In this document: piece by piece, positions 28,900 to 36,367 of the stretch
Position numbering within the stretch: the stretch's first letter is position 1
Layout: each line of letters starts with the position of its first letter
Source: an uncultured Oscillospiraceae bacterium
Lineage (GTDB): Bacteria > Bacillota > Clostridia > Oscillospirales > Oscillospiraceae
Direction: 5' to 3'
DNA: 64,000 nt
Assembly (NCBI GenBank): GCA_934572465.1
Contig: CAKTLG010000004.1
Coordinates: 22,088 to 86,087 of the forward strand
Notes under the pieces: generated by a model
What the model saw: the letters and a program-made list of their open reading frames with translations, nothing else
The model's database searches: none
What the model was told of the DNA's origin: nothing
Position numbers and translations under genes: made by a program

Positions 28900-29937
28900 T
28901 CAGAGCTTCTCGATCTCCTCCATCAGTGCATCCACAAGCTTTTCCTGCGGCACCTTGTAAAGCACTTCTCCTTTTCGGAAGATCAAGCCCTCTCCCTTGC
29001 CGCCGGCCACGCCGATATCCGCAGCCGAGGCCTCGCCCGGGCCATTGACGACGCAGCCCATCACGGCGACCGTGATGTTCTTTTTGCAGCCGGCAAGGCG
29101 GCGCTCGAGTTCCTCGGCAATGGGGATCATGTTATACGCCGTGCGGCCGCATGTCGGGCAGGAAATAAGGTTCACCCCGCTGCTCCGGATGCCGCAGGCC
29201 TGCAAAATGCGCTTTGCCGCGCAGACCTCTTCCACGGGGTCCGCCGTGAGCGAAACGCGCATCGTATCGCCGATGCCCTCGCACAAAAGCCCCCCGATGC
29301 CGATGGCGGACTTCAAAAGTCCCATCGAAGGCGTGCCCGCCTCGGTCACGCCAAGATGGAGCGGATAGTCTACCCTTTCGTGCAGCAGCCGGTAGGCCGC
29401 CATATTGAGCGGCACGTCCGAGCTCTTGACCGAGATGCAGATATCGGTGAAATCAAACTTTTCAAGCAGCCGCACATGCCGCAGCGCGCTTTCGACAAGC
29501 GCTTCCGGCGTGACGCGGCCATATTTTTCGAGCAGTTCCTTTTCCAGCGACCCGCCGTTCACACCGATGCGGATGGGGAGGCGATGTGCGCGGCAGGCGT
29601 CAACGACCGCCTTCACGCGGTCCTCTCCCCCGATGTTGCCGGGATTGATGCGGATCTTGTCCGCGCCGCGCGCCGCCGCTTCGATGGCAAGACGGTAGTC
29701 AAAGTGGATATCCGCGACGAGCGGGATGGAGATGTTCGCCTTGATCTCGCTCAACGCGCGCGCGGCCTCCATGTTCGGCACCGTGACGCGCACGATCTCG
29801 CAGCCCGCCTGCTCCAGCGCATGGATCTGCGCAATGGTGGCCCTGGCATCCTCCGTGCGCGTGTTGCACATCGACTGTATCGTGACCGGCGCGCCGCCGC
29901 CGATGGCGACGCCGCCCGCAAGGATCTGCCTGCTCAT
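28900..29937 (-). CDS. ispG: 4-hydroxy-3-methylbut-2-en-1-yl diphosphate synthase (flavodoxin)
   Basis: A 345-residue IspG of the MEP isoprenoid pathway, converting MEcPP to HMBPP with a [4Fe-4S] cluster. The TIM-barrel part has IQSMCNTRTED and VADIHFDYRLAIEA; the cluster cysteines are in ISCPTCGRTAYNM and VMGCVVNGPGEA. It lies 12 bp downstream of rseP and 36 bp upstream of polC. Presence of this gene with no dxr in the cluster is notable. Confidence 0.95.
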   Translation of the reverse strand: MSRQILAGGVAIGGGAPVTIQSMCNTRTEDARATIAQIHALEQAGCEIVRVTVPNMEAARALSEIKANISIPLVADIHFDYRLAIEAAARGADKIRINPGNIGGEDRVKAVVDACRAHRLPIRIGVNGGSLEKELLEKYGRVTPEALVESALRHVRLLEKFDFTDICISVKSSDVPLNMAAYRLLHERVDYPLHLGVTEAGTPSMGLLKSAIGIGGLLCEGIGDTMRVSLTADPVEEVCAAKRILQACGIRSSGVNLISCPTCGRTAYNMIPIAEELERRLAGCKKNITVAVMGCVVNGPGEASAADIGVAGGKGEGLIFRKGEVLYKVPQEKLVDALMEEIEKL

Positions 29938-29949
29938 TTTTCTTCCTCC

Positions 29950-31011
29950 TTACAGGAGCTTGATGATGTCATGGAACGTAACGAACAGCATCAGCGCCAT
30001 CAAAAGCGCAAAGCCGATGCCGTTGATGACGTTGAGATATTTGGACGGGATCTGCTTTTTGAACAGCGCCGCGGCGATGCCGTTCACCAGCAGGAACAGC
30101 ACGTGTCCGCCGTCAAGCGCGGGCAGCGGCAGAAGATTCATCACCGCAAGGTTCACCGCGATCATCGCGGCAAAGTAGAGGATGCTCTCCATCGCCGCGC
30201 CGAAGCCTGCCTTGGCCTCGGTCTCCTTGCCGACCTCCGTGATCGTCGACACGATACCGACCGGCCCGCTCAGATCGTTGACGCCCGCCGCGCCGGAGAG
30301 CAGCATTTGCAGGCTCAGCCGCACGATGCGCACATAGTCGATCGTTTGGTACCAGCTGTATTGGAGCCTGTTGAAAAAGGTCGCCTCGACCACGCCGCCG
30401 TAGGTAAAGCCGTAGGCCTGATATTCCTGCCCGTTTTCATCGGTATACGTCTGCCGCGTGAGCGTTCGGTCGAGCTTTTTGCCGTCGCGCAGCACCGTCA
30501 TATCGAGCGTTCCCGTATCCTTAAGGTTCAGGATAAGGCTCACGTCGCTCTTGAGGTACACGCGCTCGCCATTCACGGCGTAGATGACGTCGCCCGGCAA
30601 CAGCCCCTCCTCGCCCTGCTGCGGAAAGTCGGGGTTCAGTTCAACGATCTCCGAGGTATAGAAGCCCTGCGCGGTCGCGTACAGGCAGACGACGATGAGA
30701 AGCCCCGTCAGGAAATTCATGAACGCGCCCGCGACAAAGATGATGAATTGCTTCCACCACACCTGGCGGTTGAGCGCGCGCTCGTCGTCGGAGTCCTCGT
30801 CCTCGCCCTCCATGGCGCAGAAGCCTCCGATGGGAAGCAGACGCAGAGAATACTCCGTATCCCCCTTCGTCCTGTGCAGGAGCCGCGGCCCCATACCGAT
30901 GGAGAATTCATTGACGCGCACACCGCAGGCCTTGGCCGCCAGAAAGTGGCCCAGCTCATGCACGGCGATGAGCACGCCGAAGATCAGAATTGCAATGAGA
31001 ATATAAACCAT
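29950..31011 (-). CDS. rseP: RIP-type site-2 metalloprotease RseP
   Basis: A 353-residue membrane protease. The zinc site HELGH is at residues 18-22 in the first transmembrane helix, a single PDZ domain follows (around GLLPGDVIYAVNGERV), and the C-terminal NLLPLPALDGGH carries the third zinc ligand. It cleaves membrane anchors such as anti-sigma factors or signal-peptide remnants. The ATG at 31011 has AGGAG upstream; a 28-codon upstream extension has no support. The upstream neighbour is cdsA, 131 bp away. Confidence 0.93.
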   Translation of the reverse strand: MVYILIAILIFGVLIAVHELGHFLAAKACGVRVNEFSIGMGPRLLHRTKGDTEYSLRLLPIGGFCAMEGEDEDSDDERALNRQVWWKQFIIFVAGAFMNFLTGLLIVVCLYATAQGFYTSEIVELNPDFPQQGEEGLLPGDVIYAVNGERVYLKSDVSLILNLKDTGTLDMTVLRDGKKLDRTLTRQTYTDENGQEYQAYGFTYGGVVEATFFNRLQYSWYQTIDYVRIVRLSLQMLLSGAAGVNDLSGPVGIVSTITEVGKETEAKAGFGAAMESILYFAAMIAVNLAVMNLLPLPALDGGHVLFLLVNGIAAALFKKQIPSKYLNVINGIGFALLMALMLFVTFHDIIKLL

Positions 31012-31142
31012 GGTCACTCCTAAAGAGATCGATCTGACCGGCACGCATGGTGATACGCACCGGTCTGCTTCCAGAATATCCGAAAGCGGATACAAATATA
31101 CCGTCGGTATGGCGGCTCATCACGGTAAAGTGATATCGCCTG

Positions 31143-31976
31143 TCAGATCAGCCCGACCGTGACAAAGAAGCACACGACCGGCGCGATAAAGAGCGTAGAA
31201 TCAAAGCGGTCGAGCATCCCGCCGTGCGTCAGGAAAAGATGGCTGTAGTCCTTGATCCCCGCCTCGCGCTTGATGAGCGACATGGAAAGATCGCCGAGCT
31301 GGCCGAACACATTCGCCGCGGAGCCGGCCAGCGCCAGCAGCGCATAGTCCGGCGCATAGCCGAGCCATTTCCTCCCGATAAGGCCGAGCAGCAGCATTGC
31401 AAGCGCGCTGCCGATGGGGCCTCCGATGCCGCCCGCCCATGTTTTGTGCGGGCTGACGTGCGGCGCCATCTTGCGCTTGCCGAACCACATGCCGAAGTAC
31501 ATCGACAGCGCATCGCCCGCGAAGGCGATGAAAAACGGCGCAAGCACGTAGACCCTGCCGAAGTCCGCGCAGCTCCGCAGCAGCGCGATGCCGCTGTAGA
31601 GCGTGGGAAACACGACTCCACCGACCACCGCAACGCAGAGTGTAGAAAACGTAAGCGGTTTCTCCCCGCCGAAGCGATGCACAGCGATGAGGAACAGCAG
31701 CATCAAAAACGCCCAGCGCAGTACCGTCACGGTTTGAATCGTACCGAAAAATGTCCATTCACGGTAATAGAGCAGCACTTCATGCGCCACAGCTGCTGCG
31801 ATCGTGAGCACATATACACTCACCGGCGCGTCCTTCCCCGCCGTGTGCAGCAGCTCATAGGCCGCGACGCCCGCAATGCCGCACACGAGCAGCATCGTCG
31901 CCCACGCGGGGCAGGCCAGCAGCACGGCCAGCAGCGCCGGAAGTCCGACGATCACGACCAACCATCTCTGTTTCAT
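31143..31976 (-). CDS. cdsA: phosphatidate cytidylyltransferase
   Basis: A 277-residue integral membrane enzyme making CDP-diacylglycerol from phosphatidate and CTP. Multiple hydrophobic helices and the C-terminal family signature around KREAGIKDYSHLFLTHGGML-DRFDS are present, as is SPHKTWAGGIGG. Its start overlaps the uppS stop by four bases, so the two are coupled. Confidence 0.93.
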   Translation of the reverse strand: MKQRWLVVIVGLPALLAVLLACPAWATMLLVCGIAGVAAYELLHTAGKDAPVSVYVLTIAAAVAHEVLLYYREWTFFGTIQTVTVLRWAFLMLLFLIAVHRFGGEKPLTFSTLCVAVVGGVVFPTLYSGIALLRSCADFGRVYVLAPFFIAFAGDALSMYFGMWFGKRKMAPHVSPHKTWAGGIGGPIGSALAMLLLGLIGRKWLGYAPDYALLALAGSAANVFGQLGDLSMSLIKREAGIKDYSHLFLTHGGMLDRFDSTLFIAPVVCFFVTVGLI

Positions 31977-32734
31977 TTCCGTTCCTCCTGTTTGATCCCA
32001 CCGAAGCGGCGCTCGCGGTGCTGATAGGCAATAAGCGCCTTGTCAAACGCTTTCTCGTCAAAATCCGGCCAGAGCGTATCGCAGAAGTAGAATTCGCTGT
32101 ACGCGCACTGCCACAAAAGGTAGTTGCTGACGCGCTTCTCTCCGCCCGGACGAATGAGCAGGTCGGGGTCGGGCAGGCCGTCTGAATAGAGGTAGCGTGC
32201 AAAGCGCTCCTCCGTCAGACTTTCGGCATCCGCCTTTCCCGCCACACAGTCGCGCGCAAACGCGCGCGCGGCATGGAGCAGCTCATCCCGCCCGCCGTAG
32301 TTGAGGCAGACATTGGCCTGAAAGCCTGTAATGCGCGACGAGATCTCGTTCGTCTCGTCGATAAGCTGTCGAAGCTCCGGCGTCAGGACGCTCAGGTCGC
32401 CCAAAAAGCGCAGGCGGTTGCCGTCCCTCTCCATCGTGTCGATGCACTCGTGCAGATACTGCTCCAAAAGGCGCATGATGCCCTCGATCTCCTCCGGCGG
32501 GCGCTTCCAGTTCTCGGTGGAGAAAGCGTAGACCGTCAGATAGTCGATGCCAAGCTTCTTGCAGTAGGTGCCCAGACGGCGAAAGGCCTCCGCGCCCGCC
32601 TTGTGACCTGCCGAGCGCGGCAGACCGCGCTTTTGCGCCCAGCGGCCGTTGCCGTCCATAATGACGGCAACATGACAAGGCAGGTTGTCCAAGTCAACCT
32701 GCCCCGCCTTGCCGTCTCTGAAAAAGAGACCCAT
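31973..32734 (-). CDS. uppS: isoprenyl transferase (undecaprenyl diphosphate synthase)
   Basis: A 253-residue cis-prenyltransferase. AVIMDGNGRWAQKRG (about residues 23-37) holds the catalytic aspartate, and FSTENWKRP, LNYGGRDELLHA and DLLIRPGGEKRVSNYLLWQC are all conserved. It builds the C55 lipid carrier for cell-wall synthesis from IPP made by the MEP pathway. It lies 2 bp downstream of frr. Confidence 0.95.
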   Translation of the reverse strand: MGLFFRDGKAGQVDLDNLPCHVAVIMDGNGRWAQKRGLPRSAGHKAGAEAFRRLGTYCKKLGIDYLTVYAFSTENWKRPPEEIEGIMRLLEQYLHECIDTMERDGNRLRFLGDLSVLTPELRQLIDETNEISSRITGFQANVCLNYGGRDELLHAARAFARDCVAGKADAESLTEERFARYLYSDGLPDPDLLIRPGGEKRVSNYLLWQCAYSEFYFCDTLWPDFDEKAFDKALIAYQHRERRFGGIKQEERK

Positions 32735-32735
32735 G

Positions 32736-33293
32736 TTAAACCGCCATAAGCTCCTTCTCTTTCTTTTCGAGAAGGGCGTCGACTTCCTTGCACATATCGT
32801 CGGTCAGCTTCTGGAGATCCTTTTCCGCGATCTTCAGATCATCCTCGGTGATCTCGCTGGCCTTCTGCTTTTTCTTGAAGGCCTCCATCGCGTCGCGGCG
32901 GATGTTGCGGATGGCGACCTTGCCGCCCTCGGAATACTTGCGGATCTGCTTGACGAGCTCCTTGCGGCGCTCCTCGGTCAGCTGCGGGAAAGAAAGACGG
33001 ATGGACTTGCCGTCGTTCTGCGGGTTGATGCCAAGGTCAGACTCCTGGATCGCACGCTCGATGAGCTTGAGGGCGCTGCCGTCCCAGGGCGTGATGACGA
33101 GTTGGCGCGGGTCGGGAGAGGCGATGGCCGCGATCTGCTGGATGGGCGTGGGCGAGCCGTAATAGTCGACCATGATGCGGTCGAGCACGGCGGCGTTGGC
33201 GCGGCCGGCGCGCACAGCGGCGAAGTCTGCCGAGACCGACTCGATGCTCTTTTTCATTTTGTCGGAATAAACCTTGTAATCGTCCTTATTCAT
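32736..33293 (-). CDS. frr: ribosome recycling factor
   Basis: A 185-residue RRF of normal length, with the conserved VRAGRANAAVLDRIMVDYYG in the three-helix bundle and LTEERRKELVKQIRKYSE. It splits post-termination ribosomes with EF-G. Located about 58 bp after pyrH; GGAGG precedes the ATG. Confidence 0.97.
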   Translation of the reverse strand: MNKDDYKVYSDKMKKSIESVSADFAAVRAGRANAAVLDRIMVDYYGSPTPIQQIAAIASPDPRQLVITPWDGSALKLIERAIQESDLGINPQNDGKSIRLSFPQLTEERRKELVKQIRKYSEGGKVAIRNIRRDAMEAFKKKQKASEITEDDLKIAEKDLQKLTDDMCKEVDALLEKKEKELMAV

Positions 33294-33351
33294 GGGGAAA
33301 CCTCCTCAAAAAAATTCAATTCTTCAGCTCCGCGGTCATGCGGAGAAACTC

Positions 33352-34071
33352 TCATTCTTCGCCGACGATCGTGCCGATCTTCTCGCCCTCGACCGCGCGG
33401 ATGATGTTCTCGGGGTCCTTGAGCGCGAACACCAGCACAGGGATGTGGTTATCCATCGAGAGGGACGTGGCCGTGGAGTCCATGACCGCAAGGTGCTGGG
33501 CCAGCACGTCCTCATAGGAGATGGCGTCGTACTTGACGGCGCTCGCATCCTTGGCGGGGTCGGCATTGTAAACGCCGTCGATGTTCTTGGCGAGCAGGAT
33601 CACGTCGGCATTGATCTCCGCCGCGCGGAGCACCGCCGCCGTGTCCGTCGAAAAGAACGGAGAGCCGATACCGCAGCCAAAGAGCACCACGCGCCCCTTC
33701 TCGAGATGCCGGATGGCGCGGGCACGGATGTACGGCTCGGCGACCTCCTTGATCTCGAGCGCTGTCTGCACGCGCACGTCGACACCCTTCTGCTCCAGAA
33801 CGTCCGCGACCGCCATGCAGTTCATCGCCGTCGCCAGCATACCCATATGGTCGGCCCGGGTGCGCTCGATGTAGCCCTCGCCGTTTTTCACACCGCGCCA
33901 GAAGTTGCCGCCGCCGATGACGACGCCCATCTCAACGCCCATGTCGACGCACCGCTTGATAACGTCGCATACCCTGGACACCACGTCAAAGTCGAATCCG
34001 AAATGCTTCTCGCCCGCCAGCGCCTCACCGCTGATCTTCAGCAGCACGCGCCGATACTTGAGCTGAGCCAT
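33352..34071 (-). CDS. pyrH: UMP kinase
   Basis: A 239-residue amino-acid-kinase-fold UMP kinase with [11 protein letters not shown] near the N-terminus, [12 protein letters not shown], and the C-terminal IGTIVGEE. It phosphorylates UMP with ATP. The ATG at 34071 lies 9 nt after GGGGAG; one three codons earlier is too close. It is first in the pyrH-frr-uppS-cdsA-rseP-ispG-polC series. rpsB and tsf, often upstream, are not here. Confidence 0.95.
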   Translation of the reverse strand: MAQLKYRRVLLKISGEALAGEKHFGFDFDVVSRVCDVIKRCVDMGVEMGVVIGGGNFWRGVKNGEGYIERTRADHMGMLATAMNCMAVADVLEQKGVDVRVQTALEIKEVAEPYIRARAIRHLEKGRVVLFGCGIGSPFFSTDTAAVLRAAEINADVILLAKNIDGVYNADPAKDASAVKYDAISYEDVLAQHLAVMDSTATSLSMDNHIPVLVFALKDPENIIRAVEGEKIGTIVGEE

Positions 34072-34119
34072 GCTCTCCATCTCCCCTTTCAGGAAACAAA
34101 TTCAAATTTTCACAGCTAT

Positions 34120-34148
34120 ATTTTACCGTACTTTTCCCCTTTTGTATA
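34120..34148 (-). promoter_or_regulatory. predicted promoter of the pyrH operon
   Basis: In the minus sense TATACA (34143-34148) and TAAAAT (34120-34125) are spaced by 17 bp. Confidence 0.55.
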
Positions 34149-34218
34149 GAGGGGGAATCGTAAACTTTTTTCACAGAATCAAAGCGGTTTTTTTGGGTAA
34201 CTTGAACCGCCCGCGCGC

Positions 34219-34248
34219 AAAAAAAAGCAGCCGCCAGAGGCGGCTGCT
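34219..34248 (-). terminator. intrinsic terminator after the cytidylate-kinase-like gene
   Basis: In the minus sense AGCAGCCGCC pairs with GGCGGCTGCT and is followed by eight T. Confidence 0.88.
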
Positions 34249-34260
34249 CCGTATATGGCG

Positions 34261-34869
34261 TTACTTCAGGCCCTTGATGCGCACAAGCTCCTTCAAAAGC
34301 TCCACCGTGCCCTCAATGCCGAGCAGGCTCGAATCGATGCACAGATCATAGCTCTTGGCGTCGCCCCAGTCCTTGGAGGAGTAATAGTTATAGTACGATG
34401 CGCGGGACTTGTCGGTCTTCTTGATGCGGTCCTTCGCCTCGCTCTCGCTGATGTTGTTGCGCGCGGCGACGCGCTTGATGCGGTTCTCCAGCGGGGCTGT
34501 GATGAAGAGGTTGACCACGTCGTCACGATCCTTGAGCGCATAGTCCGCGCAGCGGCCGATGAGCACGCAGGGACCCGCGTCCGCCAGCTTCTTGATCGTG
34601 TCGTAGGTCGCAAGATAGACCTGCTGCTCGATCGAGCCCTTGGGCGTCACGTGGTTCATCGAAAAAGAGTACGGATCCATTGCGATCGAATAGAGGAAGC
34701 TCTTGGGGCGCTCGTCAAAGGAATGGAACAGCTCCTCGCAAAGCCCGCTCTCCTCCGCTGCCTTTTTGAGCAGCAGATCGTCGTAATAGGTGATGCCAAG
34801 CTGCTGGGCGAGCATCGTGCCGATCTCGCGGCCGCCGCTTCCGTACTGTCTGCCAACGGTAATGACCAT
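34261..34869 (-). CDS. cytidylate kinase-like family protein
   Basis: A 202-residue P-loop protein. The N-terminal VITVGRQYGSGGREIGTMLA replaces the classic Walker A of CMP kinase and matches the cytidylate_kin2 family, common in Clostridia and Bacteroidetes and of unknown biological substrate. VLIGRCADYAL and the LID-like NNISESEAKDRIKKTDKSRA are present. The ATG at 34869 has AGGAGG upstream. Monocistronic, with a palindrome-embedded promoter and strong terminator. Confidence 0.85.
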   Translation of the reverse strand: MVITVGRQYGSGGREIGTMLAQQLGITYYDDLLLKKAAEESGLCEELFHSFDERPKSFLYSIAMDPYSFSMNHVTPKGSIEQQVYLATYDTIKKLADAGPCVLIGRCADYALKDRDDVVNLFITAPLENRIKRVAARNNISESEAKDRIKKTDKSRASYYNYYSSKDWGDAKSYDLCIDSSLLGIEGTVELLKELVRIKGLK

Positions 34870-34900
34870 AATAGTTCCTCCTTTTGCGCCGTTCATAAAT

Positions 34901-34935
34901 AAAAGTGGTGCTATCGGTATTATAGCACCACTTTT
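34901..34935. repeat. perfect 14-bp inverted repeat, putative terminator overlapping a promoter
   Basis: Left arm 34901-34914 and right arm 34922-34935 are perfectly complementary (AAAAGTGGTGCTAT / ATAGCACCACTTTT) around 7 bp. In the minus sense it follows the molybdenum hydroxylase genes and ends in T-rich DNA, so it can terminate them. The -10 box of the downstream kinase gene lies inside it. Confidence 0.7.
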
Positions 34936-34947
34936 CGCTTTGAGCAA
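34919..34947 (-). promoter_or_regulatory. predicted promoter of the cytidylate-kinase-like gene
   Basis: In the minus sense TTGCTC (34942-34947) and consensus TATAAT (34919-34924) have a 17-bp spacer. The -10 box is within the inverted repeat. Confidence 0.65.
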
Positions 34948-34982
34948 TATTTTTTGCAGTTTTGATCTTGTAAAGACGCCGT

Positions 34983-35477
34983 TCAGAAGTCGATCTCTTT
35001 TCCAAGGCGGCGGTACATCGTCTTTTTCACCGCGCGGAAGATGTTCTCATAGCCCGTGCAGCGGCACAGATGGCCGGAAAGGAGCTTTCTGAGTTCATCG
35101 TCGGAGTAGAGCTTTCCGGTCTCAAGGATCTCCACAGCCGTCATGATAAAGCCCGGCGTGCAGAAGCCGCACTGCACCGCGGTCTCCTCCATGAAGGCCT
35201 GCTGAATGTCGCTCAGCTCGCCGTCGGGGCCCATCAGGCTCTCGAGCGTGCGGATGTGCTTCCCCTCGGCCCAGACGGCGAGATAGATGCAGGAGTTGAA
35301 GGCCTCGCCGTCGATGATGACGTTGCACGCGCCGCACTCGCCGACCTCGCAGCCCTTCTTCACGGATGTCATGTGGTAGTCGTTGCGCAGCATATCGGTC
35401 AGCGACGCGCGCACGTCGACCATTTTCTCAACGTCCTTGCCGTTCAGGTTGAACCGCACCAGCTTGTACTGACTCAT
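34983..35477 (-). CDS. molybdenum hydroxylase, 2Fe-2S subunit (XdhC type)
   Basis: A 164-residue iron-sulfur subunit. The plant-ferredoxin-type cluster ligands are C43, C48, C51 and C63; the second cluster uses CGFC (103-106) and CRC in LCRCTGYENI. Such subunits pass electrons from the molybdenum site to FAD in xanthine dehydrogenase-type enzymes. Its start overlaps the stop of the FAD subunit gene by four bases, and it is last in the three-gene operon. Confidence 0.93.
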   Translation of the reverse strand: MSQYKLVRFNLNGKDVEKMVDVRASLTDMLRNDYHMTSVKKGCEVGECGACNVIIDGEAFNSCIYLAVWAEGKHIRTLESLMGPDGELSDIQQAFMEETAVQCGFCTPGFIMTAVEILETGKLYSDDELRKLLSGHLCRCTGYENIFRAVKKTMYRRLGKEIDF

Positions 35478-36364
35478 TCGATGACACCTCCTGCCCGTTT
35501 GATGGATTCGATCAGGCAGCGCTTGGCCATCTCGACCGCAATGTGCTCGCGGAAGGCCTTGGAAGCGCGCCAGCTGTCGCGCGCGTGGATATCGTTCAGC
35601 ACGGCAAGGGAAAACTCCTCCGCCGTCGCAAGTGTCAAGGGCTTATCCTTGGCAGCCTCCTCCGCGCTCGGGCAGCGCATCGGCACGGGGCCGGCAACGC
35701 CATAGGCGATGCGGGCGCGCTCAATGCGCTTCTTGTCCGCGCTCAGGCGCACGTTCACGCTGCACCCGAGCGTCGCAATGTCCATCGCGTTGCGCATGGC
35801 ATACTTGATGTAGTAGCCATAGCGGTTTTCGTAGCTGGCCTTCGGGATCAGGATAGCAGTCTGAATCTCGCCGTCCTCCACGCGGATATCGACCTGGCCG
35901 GCCTTGATGTAAAAGTCCTTGATGGGAAGTCTGCGGACGCCGTCCTTGCCCGTCAGCTCCACGATAGCCTCCCATGCGTGCAGCGTCGAGGCGGAGTCCG
36001 CGCTCGTCACGCCGTTGCAGGTGTTGCCGCCGATGGTGCCGATGTTGCGGATCTGCGGGCCGCCGACCATGTCGACCGCCTCGCCGAGAACGCCGATGTA
36101 CTTCTGGATGACGGGGTCGCGCGTGATATGGGAAAAGCTCGTGAGCGATCCGATGCGGATGTTTTCCTCTGCATCGATCGTGATGCCGCGCAGCTCGTCG
36201 AGCCCGTAAATGGAGATCAGCTCTTTCCCGGCGCGCTTGCCCTCGCGCATCTGCACGAGCACGTCGCTGCCGCCGGCGATGATCTGCGCCTCGGGATGCT
36301 CAAGCCGGAGCGCGACCGCGTTCTGCACGCTTTCGGCCTCATAGAGCGCTTTCATGTCATACAT
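35474..36364 (-). CDS. molybdenum hydroxylase, FAD subunit (XdhB type)
   Basis: A 296-residue FAD-binding subunit of the CO-dehydrogenase/xanthine-dehydrogenase class: AQIIAGGSDVLVQMREG near residue 30 and the FAD motif GGPQIRNIGTIGGNTCNGVTSADS (about 104-127), then a CO_deh_flav_C region. It lies 3 bp downstream of the catalytic subunit and overlaps the small subunit gene. No separate NAD site can be proved. Confidence 0.93.
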   Translation of the reverse strand: MYDMKALYEAESVQNAVALRLEHPEAQIIAGGSDVLVQMREGKRAGKELISIYGLDELRGITIDAEENIRIGSLTSFSHITRDPVIQKYIGVLGEAVDMVGGPQIRNIGTIGGNTCNGVTSADSASTLHAWEAIVELTGKDGVRRLPIKDFYIKAGQVDIRVEDGEIQTAILIPKASYENRYGYYIKYAMRNAMDIATLGCSVNVRLSADKKRIERARIAYGVAGPVPMRCPSAEEAAKDKPLTLATAEEFSLAVLNDIHARDSWRASKAFREHIAVEMAKRCLIESIKRAGGVIE

Positions 36365-36367
36365 GGC

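Noticed and set aside
28855..31023. A 722-codon plus-strand frame opposite ispG and rseP
   Set aside because: It spans two real genes with known catalytic motifs and has no start signal or domain.
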